From NCBI GenBank assembly GCA_035647855.1, contig DASRMP010000056.1, forward strand, positions 1 to 10,017: a DNA stretch of 10,017 nt, read 5' to 3'. How positions within the stretch are numbered: position 1 is the first letter of the stretch; every line of letters begins with the position of its first letter. The notes under the pieces were generated by a model. It saw only the letters and a list, made by a program, of their open reading frames with translations. It searched no databases and was not told where the DNA came from. The DNA is from JAAZBW01 sp035647855. GTDB lineage: Bacteria > Actinomycetota > Actinomycetes > Actinomycetales > Actinomycetaceae. The position numbers and the translations under genes are program-made. Shown in pieces: positions 1 to 5,489 of this stretch.

Positions 1-2
1 CA

Positions 3-419
3 CCGGCGCTTGTTGTCGCTGCGGCCATCATCGCTGATGGACGCCTGCTCGCTGCGGAGCGTTCCTCGCCGCCGGCGCTCGCGGGGCAATGGGAACTGCC
101 TGGTGGCAAGGTCGAGAATGGTGAGGAACCGGTGGCAGCACTCCGCCGGGAGATCCGCGAGGAACTCGGCGTGGAACTCGTGATCGGGGGACGGGTTCCG
201 GCGCCGGACGGCGGCGACTGGCCGGTCCTCGGCGGACATCTCATGCGCGTGTGGCGGTGTGAACTCGCGGTCGGTCAGCCCGAGCCACTCCAGGACCACA
301 GCCGGCTGTCCTGGGTTCCGCTGGACCGGCCGGAGTCGGTGAGTTGGCTCGGCCCCGACCTGCCCATCGTGGAGGAGATCGGAGTCCGGGAGAGCGCCGG
401 GCGTCAGTCCAGCCTGTAG
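3..419 (+). CDS. Nudix hydrolase, MutT-like (5' end outside window)
   Basis: This is a Nudix-fold pyrophosphohydrolase, most like MutT-type (oxidised) dNTP-cleaning enzymes. The frame is open from position 3 to the TAG at 417-419, giving 138 visible residues. A complete Nudix box GX5EX7REUXEEXGU is seen at visible residues 35-57: it starts GGKVENGEE, contains RREIREELGV, and has all the metal-binding Glu residues. It is preceded by a typical first strand (VVAAAIIADGRLLAAER) and QWELPGGK. Since MutT proteins are usually about 130-140 residues, only a few N-terminal residues are probably missing. Its 3' end overlaps the convergent gene by 16 nt (404-419). Substrate is inferred from family resemblance only; other (d)NTP or nucleotide-sugar Nudix activities are possible. 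Confidence 0.93.
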   Translation, partial: PALVVAAAIIADGRLLAAERSSPPALAGQWELPGGKVENGEEPVAALRREIREELGVELVIGGRVPAPDGGDWPVLGGHLMRVWRCELAVGQPEPLQDHSRLSWVPLDRPESVSWLGPDLPIVEEIGVRESAGRQSSL

Positions 420-1723
420 TCCCTCTCGTGGTTCGGGCTGCAGTAGTACCCGTGCTCGATCGGCTGGGTGCCGCCGCACGACGCCGCGATATCGGTGTAG
501 CTCCCGCCTCGGATGGCGAAGTCGAAGAGATCGTCGCAGGCCTCCATGTCTCCGCCCAGGCATGCGTCCTGGAGACTGTCGAGGACGGGATCGTCGCCAT
601 ATTCCAAGTTGCCCATGGGTGCGGCGCCTTCCGGGTCACAGACACCCGCACTGTCAGTGGCGGTGCCGCCGCACGTCGTCGCGAACTCCTCGTACTCGGA
701 GTCCAACGGCGAGTTCCAGAAGAGCCTGTCGCAGGCGACCATATCGCCCGCGGCACAGGCGTCCCAGTAGCCGTCGAGGAGATCGTTGTCGCCGCGGGTG
801 TGGTTCGCCGCGGCCCAATCCGGCGAGGCCGGTCCATTCGGATCGGTGGCGGGCTCACCGCCCGTCCACGAGTTCACGGGCAGGCTCATGTCCGCGTCGT
901 CGCAGTCGATGTTGCCTCCAGTGCGGCCACCGCATGTCATGCCCACCCATTCGGCGTCCGAGCCGGGTTCTGCGCGCTGGAACAGTTTGTTGCAGGCTGA
1001 CGCCGAGCCACCCCGGCAATCGTCAACCAGGGCCTGCACGCTCAGGGCAAAGGGTGGCAACTTGGTCAGGAATGCGACCAGGAAATAGATTGCAGCGAGG
1101 GCGACCACCCCACCGAGAATCCACCAGATCGTGTTCAGGTTGAATCTCGGTTCCTGGCCGTGCGGCGGCCCGGAGGACGCGCCGTAGGGCTGGGACGGTG
1201 CGCCGCCGTGGAACTGCGTGGCACCGCCGTGGAACTGCGGGGCACCGCCGTGGAACTGCGTGGCACCGCCGTGGGCCGGCTGGTTCTGACCGGTCTGTGG
1301 TTGGCTGGTTGCGTAGTTTGGCTGGTGCAGACCAGATTGCGGATGGCCTCCCGGCTGAGCCCACGAGTTCGCCTGCTGACCGGGCTGACCGGGCTGACCG
1401 GGCTGACCCGGCTGACCGCCCGCGAACGGCTGCCCGCCCCACGAGCTGTAATGCTGTGCCGCACCAGCCTCCGGCACCGGAGTGCCGCTGCTGCCCCGTT
1501 GCCCGAACACCCAAGTCTCCCCGTGCGCTTGGATGGCTTCGGTGTGGTCGGCGTCGGTTGCGTCGGCGTCGGTTGCGCCGGCGTCGGTGGCTTGCGTCGG
1601 GATCGGTTCGTTCGCCTGTGTCAGCTCAAGTTCGCTGCTCTGCGTGGGCTCGGGTTCCCTCCTCGGCGCCTCGGATTCTCCGCGACCGCGACCGCGGTCG
1701 CCGGGGCGGTTGGGCTCGGACAT
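404..1723 (-). CDS. Single-pass membrane protein with disordered N-terminal half and three extracytoplasmic Cys repeats
   Basis: A 439-residue protein of unknown function. Residues 1-195 are low-complexity and rich in Gln, Pro, Gly and His, with TDA repeats (46-58), four GQP units (103-115) and HGGATQF-type heptads (151-176). One TM helix lies at about 199-219 (IWWILGGVVALAAIYFLVAF). The C-terminal part carries three divergent repeats, each with C-x7-C-x19-CGG and a fourth Cys 10-12 residues on (C236/244/264/274, C323/331/351/362, C388/396/416/428). The even Cys spacing suggests disulfides outside the membrane. Similar 'DACxxGDxxACDxLF...CGG' repeats occur in many actinobacterial membrane proteins of unknown role. 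The ATG at 1723 is chosen because AGAAGG sits 6 nt upstream. The frame is open back to 2023, but that extension is Arg-rich and unlike a protein. The gene stands alone, about 2 kb downstream of the bat-like operon. Confidence 0.85.
   Translation of the reverse strand: MSEPNRPGDRGRGRGESEAPRREPEPTQSSELELTQANEPIPTQATDAGATDADATDADHTEAIQAHGETWVFGQRGSSGTPVPEAGAAQHYSSWGGQPFAGGQPGQPGQPGQPGQQANSWAQPGGHPQSGLHQPNYATSQPQTGQNQPAHGGATQFHGGAPQFHGGATQFHGGAPSQPYGASSGPPHGQEPRFNLNTIWWILGGVVALAAIYFLVAFLTKLPPFALSVQALVDDCRGGSASACNKLFQRAEPGSDAEWVGMTCGGRTGGNIDCDDADMSLPVNSWTGGEPATDPNGPASPDWAAANHTRGDNDLLDGYWDACAAGDMVACDRLFWNSPLDSEYEEFATTCGGTATDSAGVCDPEGAAPMGNLEYGDDPVLDSLQDACLGGDMEACDDLFDFAIRGGSYTDIAASCGGTQPIEHGYYCSPNHERDYRLD
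1205..1274 (-). repeat. 21-bp in-frame tandem repeat
   Basis: GCCGTGGAACTGC recurs at 1205, 1226 and 1247, with a partial copy at 1268, at exactly 21-bp period. It encodes the heptads HGGATQF / HGGAPQF / HGGATQF in the disordered N-terminal half of the 404-1723 protein. Near-identity of the copies suggests recent slippage or unequal exchange. Confidence 0.9.
1373..1416 (-). repeat. 9-bp in-frame tandem repeat
   Basis: CGGGCTGAC repeats three times without change (1381-1407), followed by CCGGCTGAC (1408-1416), and is preceded by a degenerate copy. It encodes GQP triplets in the linker of the 404-1723 protein. Copy number in such a tract can vary between strains without loss of frame. Confidence 0.9.
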
Positions 1724-2020
1724 GGCTGCCCTTCTGCTAGACGTCTCGCCAACCAAGTTACGCCATACCGTTGCTGCGCCGCCGATCGCCGCCAGTACGA
1801 GTGCGCCGGGTCCGGGGTGCGTCTCGGCGCTTTCTCGGTTTCTTGGCCGATTTGGGTCCTGGGGAGTCGGTTGTTCGGGCGTTCCGGCGCGGACGAGTCG
1901 GCGTAGGTGCCGCTTGTGCGGGTTTGCGTGGTTCGACGCCGCCTGCGGGCGTCTTCGTGCGGGCCTCTTCGAGCGGGCCTCTTCGGCCGCGGCTTTCGGC
2001 CGCGAGCCCAGTAGATGTGT
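1724..2020. other. Upstream region of the Cys-repeat gene, non-coding, with 14-bp tandem repeat and hairpin
   Basis: I see no credible gene here; the open frames are Arg/Pro-rich by-products of high GC. On the minus strand it holds the Shine-Dalgarno AGAAGG (1730-1735) of the gene starting at 1723. Further out is a tandem repeat of about 14 bp in three copies (1945-1958, 1959-1972, 1973-1986; consensus GCGGGCCTCTTCGA). It is followed directly by a hairpin, stem CGCGGC/GCCGCG, at 1988-2004. No convincing -35/-10 pair was found for the minus-strand gene. Confidence 0.6.
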
Positions 2021-2086
2021 CATTCTCGGCCGGGAATAGGCCTCCCCGACAGGGGAGGACGGGGACTAGTGTCGGAGTTTCGGCCC
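2021..2086 (-). repeat. Hairpin repeat element, copy 1 (inverted relative to copies 2 and 3)
   Basis: Read on the minus strand this resembles 3409-3480: both run from a GGGCCGAAA-like edge through a stem-loop to GGCC.TTC.CGGCC-like sequence. Its hairpin is CCTCCCC-loop-GGGGAGG at 2041-2058, a perfect 7-bp stem with a 4-nt loop. By eye about two thirds to three quarters of positions match copy 3. Confidence 0.65.
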
Positions 2087-2173
2087 TGCGGGCCGGCGCG
2101 TGCGCCGTCGAGGGGTCGATTTGGCTCATTTTTGGCCTGTTCGCGGCCTTCCGGACCGGAGGATTCGTCTACT

Positions 2174-2243
2174 GTAGGCGTTTAGCTTCTTCTGTAGGTG
2201 TTAAACACGTGTCAAACGCCTACGGAAGAAGCCAACCGCCTAC
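2174..2243. repeat. 70-bp imperfect palindrome centred on CACGTG with four phased GTAGGYGTT sites
   Basis: The centre is 2208/2209 in CACGTG (2206-2211). The two 35-nt arms pair at 29 of 35 positions, including the block GCTTCTTC (2185-2192) / GAAGAAGC (2225-2232). GTAGGCGTT-like sites start at 2174 and 2194 in direct orientation, and at 2215 and 2235 in inverted orientation, so neighbours are 20-21 bp apart. It may be an operator-like or cruciform-forming site. The bound protein is unknown. Confidence 0.8.
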
Positions 2244-2259
2244 GGTTGTCGCTCCGCTG

Positions 2260-2295
2260 CCGGTTCAAGAGGCTCTGCTACCGGTTGAACAGGCT
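2260..2295. repeat. Direct repeat CCGGTTSAASAGGCT, 21 bp apart
   Basis: CCGGTTCAAGAGGCT at 2260-2274 and CCGGTTGAACAGGCT at 2281-2295 match at 13 of 15 positions and start exactly 21 bp apart. This is the same two-turn spacing seen in the neighbouring arrays. Confidence 0.7.
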
Positions 2296-2313
2296 GAAGA
2301 GCGTCACTAGGCC

Positions 2314-2362
2314 CAATGCCGTCAACTTAAGGTTTTGCTTGAGGTTTCAAGGGTTGTTGTCG
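2314..2362 (+). repeat. Left 49-bp boundary inverted repeat of a 925-bp segment
   Basis: This segment matches the reverse complement of 3190-3238 at 45 of 49 positions, with cores GGTTTTGCTTGAGG and GGGTTGTTGTCG identical or nearly so. Similarity continues weakly inward to a GTGGxGTGGGGGC stretch after a short indel. The two copies bound the segment holding motif arrays A and B. No target-site duplication is evident outside them. Confidence 0.88.
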
Positions 2363-2381
2363 GCGTGTCCGTGGGGTGGGG

Positions 2382-2676
2382 GCGCACGATCGTCACATCG
2401 GGGCGCGCGTTCGTCACACCGACTCTCCAGCTCTGCACCCGTGGCGCACGATCGTCACACGGGATTCTTGAGGGCGCACGAACGTCACGCCGGGGCGTGC
2501 GATCGTCACGGCATGGCGCACGAACGTCACACGCAGAATGCTGAGGGCGCACGATCGTCACCATGGCGCAGTGACGTCACTGCGCCATCGTGACGAACGC
2601 CAGCCATCTTGTGACGAACGTGCGCCCCGGTTTCGCCGATGTGACGTTCGTGCGCCCTCACGTTACGAACGTGCGC
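2382..2676. repeat. Array A: twelve 15-bp GCGCACGWWCGTCAC motifs, eight direct then four inverted
   Basis: Direct copies start at 2382, 2403, 2444, 2474, 2495, 2516, 2547 and 2566. Inverted copies (GTGACGWWCGTGCGC) start at 2590 (degenerate at its far end), 2611, 2641 and 2662. Start-to-start distances are 21, 41, 30, 21, 21, 31, 19 and 21, 30, 21 bp, close to whole helical turns. Spacers are unrelated in sequence. The orientation switch is marked by a perfect palindrome. There is no reading frame of interest; apparent proteins here are translations of the repeat. Confidence 0.92.
2563..2588. repeat. Perfect 26-bp palindrome at the switch point of array A
   Basis: ATGGCGCAGTGAC is followed directly by its reverse complement, with centre TGACGTCA. 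With two mismatches the symmetry extends to 2552-2599, taking in parts of the flanking array-A motifs. It could extrude as a cruciform or bind a dimeric protein. Confidence 0.9.
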
Positions 2677-2710
2677 CCCCACGCCGCGAACCCGGCCAGA
2701 CACCGCCGCC

Positions 2711-3045
2711 GGGGAAACTCGAACCCCATTCAGGACCGTCCGGCAGGAACTGGGGAACTTCAGACCCCGTCTCGCGACGCGCTGGGGAACTCTGGGCCTC
2801 GTCTGGGCGGCGCGCTGGGGAACCTGAGACCTGCTGGGGAACATCGCACCCCGTAGTCGAGGTCTGAAGTTCCCCAAGAAACGATCTCGAGGTAGCAGAC
2901 GAAGTCCCAAGTTCCCCAGCGACACCACGCAAGCGGCAGGACGAGGTGCGAAGTTCCCCAGCCCCCCGGTACCAGACCCCGAAGGAAGTTCCAAGTTCCC
3001 CAGCGACACCACGCAAGCGGCAAGACGAGGTGCCAAGTTCCCCAG
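2711..3045. repeat. Array B: CTGGGGAACTT motifs, direct then inverted, with strict 42-bp period
   Basis: Direct CTGGGGAAC copies start at 2750, 2782, 2815 and 2834, with a weaker GGGGAAAC at 2711. Inverted AAGTTCCCCAG copies start at 2867, 2909, 2951, 2993 and 3035, exactly 42 bp apart. The 42-bp units from 2911 on alternate between two types, giving an 84-bp higher-order repeat: 2911-2952 and 2995-3036 match at 40 of 42 positions. TGGGGAACTTCAGACC at 2751 pairs with its inverse ending at 2876. It is not a CRISPR array, because the conserved part is only about 11 bp. Confidence 0.9.
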
Positions 3046-3189
3046 CCACCCGGCACCAGACCCCTGGGCGACACGGATCTCACGGACAACACGCTCAATG
3101 GCACAACAAGCAGACAACGGAGGCCCCGGCAAAGTGGAAGCATCTTGGTCGTTGCATCTCCTACCGGAAGCTCCGTTGCCCCCACACCA

Positions 3190-3238
3190 CGACAACAACC
3201 CCTGAACCCTCAAGCAAAACCCTGAGTTGACGGCATTG
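3190..3238 (-). repeat. Right 49-bp boundary inverted repeat of a 925-bp segment
   Basis: Inverted partner of 2314-2362, with 45 of 49 positions matching. Between array B and this repeat (3046-3189) I see no gene and no strong repeat. No transposase or recombinase is encoded between the two boundaries, so if this is mobile it is non-autonomous. Confidence 0.88.
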
Positions 3239-3270
3239 CCCCTGGACCGCACGAAACCAGCACGCGCTAC

Positions 3271-3336
3271 CGGAACTCCTACGGAAGTCTCTGCTCTCTC
3301 CCCAGTTGGGGAGGCCCGTCCAGCCGCAACTCTCGG
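3271..3336 (+). repeat. Hairpin repeat element, copy 2
   Basis: TACGGAAGTCTCTGCTCTC (3280-3298) matches copy 3 at 18 of 19 positions. A hairpin CTCCCC-AGTT-GGGGAG follows at 3298-3313, then GGCCCGT and, at the far end, TCTCGG. Same orientation as copy 3. Confidence 0.8.
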
Positions 3337-3408
3337 AAGACTGGCCCCGCGCCACGCACCCGCGCCACGCGGCGGGGCCGCAACCGGCAACAAATAGGCG
3401 GGACGGGG

Positions 3409-3480
3409 CCGAAACCTGTACGGAAGTCTCCGCTCTCGCTGTCGGGAGGCCCGTTCTAGGCTGAAAACACCCATTCTCGG
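3409..3480 (+). repeat. Hairpin repeat element, copy 3
   Basis: TACGGAAGTCTCCGCTCTC (3419-3437) is followed by a hairpin CTCTCG-CTGT-CGGGAG (3433-3448) with one T.G pair, then GGCCCGTTC and a terminal TTCTCGG. The stem sequence differs from copy 2 but pairing is kept. It is also the inverted partner of copy 1 across the whole mosaic. Confidence 0.8.
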
Positions 3481-3526
3481 AGTAGTAGCGATGTGGGAGG
3501 CCGTGCCGACCGGTGCTTCCCCTATT

Positions 3527-3655
3527 GGGCGGCGTCCCCTGTCGGGCGCCACCGTCATCGGGCGTCACCGTCATCGGACGGCATCGTCATCGGGCAGCGT
3601 CCCCTGTCGGGCGCCACAATCATCGGGCGCCACCGTCATCGGCGGCATCGCCATT
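3527..3655. repeat. Two-level minisatellite: 16-bp units in two ~65-bp blocks
   Basis: Eight units of 15-17 bp, consensus GGGCGCCACCGTCATC, start at 3527, 3544, 3560, 3576, 3592, 3609, 3625 and 3641. The first unit of each group of four is a 17-bp variant ending CGTCCCCTGTC, and the fourth resembles GGCGGCATCGTCAT. This gives two higher-order blocks (3527-3591 and 3592-3655). It lies just past the 3' end of the bat-like operon. Confidence 0.9.
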
Positions 3656-3669
3656 GGGCGGTGCCGCCC
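3656..3669 (-). terminator. Possible weak terminator hairpin after the operon
   Basis: GGGCGG-TG-CCGCCC is a perfect inverted repeat starting about 20 nt beyond the TGA of the last operon gene. There is no T-tract, so intrinsic termination is uncertain. It may be just the edge of the adjacent minisatellite. Confidence 0.3.
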
Positions 3670-3688
3670 TGGTGCGGCTTCCCGACGC

Positions 3689-4489
3689 TCACCAGTTCTG
3701 GCCTCCGCCGAAGCCGCCGCCCGAGGGGCCCATTTCCGCGCCGGCTTCGTTGTTGCGCTCGATGAGTTCCTGGAGCCGGGGGTCGAGTTCCTCGGGCCGG
3801 GGCTGCTGCCCCTCGCCTCCCTCCGAGTCGTCGACGTCGTCGTCGCCCTCACCCTCGCGCTCCTGTCCCTCCTCGATGCTTTGCTGCTCCTCCTCTTCCT
3901 GACGCTGCCGGGCCTCGTTCAGTTTGTCCCACTGGCGCTGCTCGTCGACGTCCGGGCGCACGCCCTCCACCGGAAGCGGCCGCTCGGTCTGGTCAGCCGC
4001 GGACCGGCCATCCGATGTGCAAGGACCGATCATGTCCAGCGCGTCTCTGTAACGGCCGATCGCGCCGGCAGAGTCACCGGAGTCCCGGGCCTCATCGCCG
4101 AGTCCTTCGTACGAGAGCGAGAGATTCGTGCGGATGAGGCACTCCGGACTTCCCTGATCGAGCCCGGAGCCGGGCGTGACAGGTGTCAGTTCGATGCCCG
4201 CGAGCGCACGCTCGAGCGTGCCCGCCGCCTCGGCGAAGCGTAGGTCCCCGAGTTGCGCGGTGCCCTCGTTGTAGACGCCCTTCCACGGCTCGGGGAACAG
4301 TTCGCTGACGGCGGCCTGCCGCCGGTAGGCGACCTCCGCCTCGCCATAGTCGCCCGACGCGAACACACTCGACGCCCACAGGTTCCAGGCCCAGAGCGCC
4401 AGCAAGAAGACCCCCGCCAGCGCGAGGACCACGACCACCGGGAGGGTCCACCAGAAGAGCCGTCGCCTATGTGTGCCGCGCGTGCGCAT
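3689..4489 (-). CDS. TPR-like membrane protein of the bat-type operon
   Basis: A 266-residue protein with a short basic N-terminus (RTRGTHRRR), one TM helix at about 15-38, and helical TPR-like repeats over about 42-155 (FASGDYGEAEVAYRRQA; YNEGTAQLGDLRFAEAAGTL; AGAIGRYRDAL). It then has a strongly charged Glu/Gln/Arg coiled-coil-like stretch (180-212), an acidic linker and a Gly-rich end (GGGFGGGQNW). Bat operons typically end with TPR proteins (BatC/BatE type) that act as scaffolds. By position and layout this is the counterpart here, with the repeats predicted on the outer side of the membrane. The ATG at 4489 has GGGAGGG about 5 nt upstream and overlaps the preceding gene by 23 nt, suggesting coupled translation. 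The role is inferred from context; TPR matches are by eye. Confidence 0.85.
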   Translation of the reverse strand: MRTRGTHRRRLFWWTLPVVVVLALAGVFLLALWAWNLWASSVFASGDYGEAEVAYRRQAAVSELFPEPWKGVYNEGTAQLGDLRFAEAAGTLERALAGIELTPVTPGSGLDQGSPECLIRTNLSLSYEGLGDEARDSGDSAGAIGRYRDALDMIGPCTSDGRSAADQTERPLPVEGVRPDVDEQRQWDKLNEARQRQEEEEQQSIEEGQEREGEGDDDVDDSEGGEGQQPRPEELDPRLQELIERNNEAGAEMGPSGGGFGGGQNW

Positions 4490-5489
4490 GGAGCCCTCCC
4501 ATCAGGCGGAGCTGCCGCAGCTGTTCGTAGGCCTCCCACGCCAGCAGACCGACCACGATCCACACGAGCGGCCAGTAGAGGTCGCGGTAGAAGAGGGCGG
4601 TGGCGCGGCCGTCTTCCTTCAGCATCTCGATGTCGATTCCGGCCGCAACGCCGTCGAGCGAACCCGGTTCGGAGCGGTGCTCGTAGTCGATTCCGAGGCT
4701 CACCGCCACGGCACGGAGGTTGTCCTCATCGATGCGCGAGATGGCGTCCGTGCCTGTCCGGTTGTCCTGAATGTATTCGTCGGCGGCGCCGAGGCGGCCG
4801 TAGAACCGCATCCTGCCACCCTCCGCCGTGCCGTAGCCGAGGACGGCTCCGCCGTCGACGTACCGCGCGAGGTCCCGGTAGCCGTCCGGGGAGGCGTCCA
4901 CGGAGGAGTCGTCGCCGTCGGTATTCTCGCCGTCACTGAGGAAGAACACGAGCCGCACGTTCTGGGGGTTCTGTTCCTCGCCGGTGACGAGGGCGCGTTC
5001 CAGCGCCTCCAGTGGACGGTCGATCGCGGAGCCGGCGGAGTAGAGGGTCGCCTCCTGCTGGAGTGTTTCCGCCCACGACTCGACGGCGCGCGCGTCCGTG
5101 GTCAGCGGCAGTTGGCGGGCGGCCATCGAGTCGAAGGCGATGAGCGAGTAGCGCGAACCCGGGAAGGCCCCGGTGATCGCCACGACGTCATGGCGTACCC
5201 CCTCAAGGCGCGGCACACCCTGGCCGTAGTCCTCGGCGGCCATCGAACCGGTGCGGTCGACCGCGATGTACACGTCGACGTTCGAGGTCACCTCCACCCC
5301 CTCCGCCTGGACGGCGGGCGTCGCGCCGATCGCGAGGACCGCGACCACCAGGCCGAGCCGGCGCCACCATGCGACCTCGGTGCCGTCGCCGTCGCGACGT
5401 GCGCGGTGGAGGGCGAGCACGCAGATTCCGCCGAGCAGGACGAGAAGGAGAATCAGCAGCCAGGGAGGCCAGAGGAAGCGCAGAATCAT
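4467..5489 (-). CDS. VWA-domain membrane protein (BatB-like), second of two
   Basis: A 340-residue protein with two N-terminal TM helices (about 7-27 and 45-63), a von Willebrand factor A domain (about 70-295) and a C-terminal TM helix (about 305-320). The metal-ion-dependent adhesion site reads D78-R-T80-G-S82, with Thr in place of the usual Ser of DxSxS. A further acidic site is SDGEN (185-189). Such VWA proteins bind partner proteins through the metal site and are the membrane components of MoxR/Bat systems. The ATG at 5489 is preferred: GGAGGG lies 7 nt upstream and it overlaps the previous stop as ATGA. The frame is open back to 5729, but this is an Arg-rich shadow inside the upstream gene. 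Confidence 0.92.
   Translation of the reverse strand: MILRFLWPPWLLILLLVLLGGICVLALHRARRDGDGTEVAWWRRLGLVVAVLAIGATPAVQAEGVEVTSNVDVYIAVDRTGSMAAEDYGQGVPRLEGVRHDVVAITGAFPGSRYSLIAFDSMAARQLPLTTDARAVESWAETLQQEATLYSAGSAIDRPLEALERALVTGEEQNPQNVRLVFFLSDGENTDGDDSSVDASPDGYRDLARYVDGGAVLGYGTAEGGRMRFYGRLGAADEYIQDNRTGTDAISRIDEDNLRAVAVSLGIDYEHRSEPGSLDGVAAGIDIEMLKEDGRATALFYRDLYWPLVWIVVGLLAWEAYEQLRQLRLMGGLHAHARHT

Noticed and set aside
1724..2023. N-terminal extension of the Cys-repeat protein to a start at 2023
   Set aside because: The extra 100 residues are Arg/Pro-rich and overlap tandem repeats. The ATG at 1723 has a good Shine-Dalgarno at correct spacing.
1758..2129. 123-residue minus-strand frame upstream of the Cys-repeat gene
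   Set aside because: Spans the hairpin element and 14-bp tandem repeat, is Arg/Pro/Thr-rich, and has no domain. Similar strings (AETSV, AETPT) come from the other hairpin copies, showing a repeat origin.
2201..2216. parS centromere site at the CACGTG centre
   Set aside because: Only the central CACGTG agrees with the consensus GTTTCACGTGAAAC; the flanking TTT/AAA positions do not.
2382..2676. Iteron replication origin of a plasmid
   Set aside because: Spacing is iteron-like, but there is no Rep, ParA/B or AT-rich melting region, no DnaA-box cluster was seen, and the genes on both sides look chromosomal.
2867..3045. CRISPR array, suggested by 42-bp periodic motifs
   Set aside because: The conserved part is only about 11 bp, the 'spacers' recur (84-bp block), the motif also appears inverted, and no cas genes are present.
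2527..3558. 343-residue minus-strand frame across the repeat mosaic
   Set aside because: The translation simply reads through arrays A and B (repeated HVRNVRAHERH- and LGNL-like strings) and the boundary repeats. It has no Shine-Dalgarno-supported start and no known domain.
3491..4243. 250-residue plus-strand frame from the minisatellite into the TPR gene
   Set aside because: Starts in the tandem repeat and continues antisense to a well-supported gene. Composition is that of a shadow frame.
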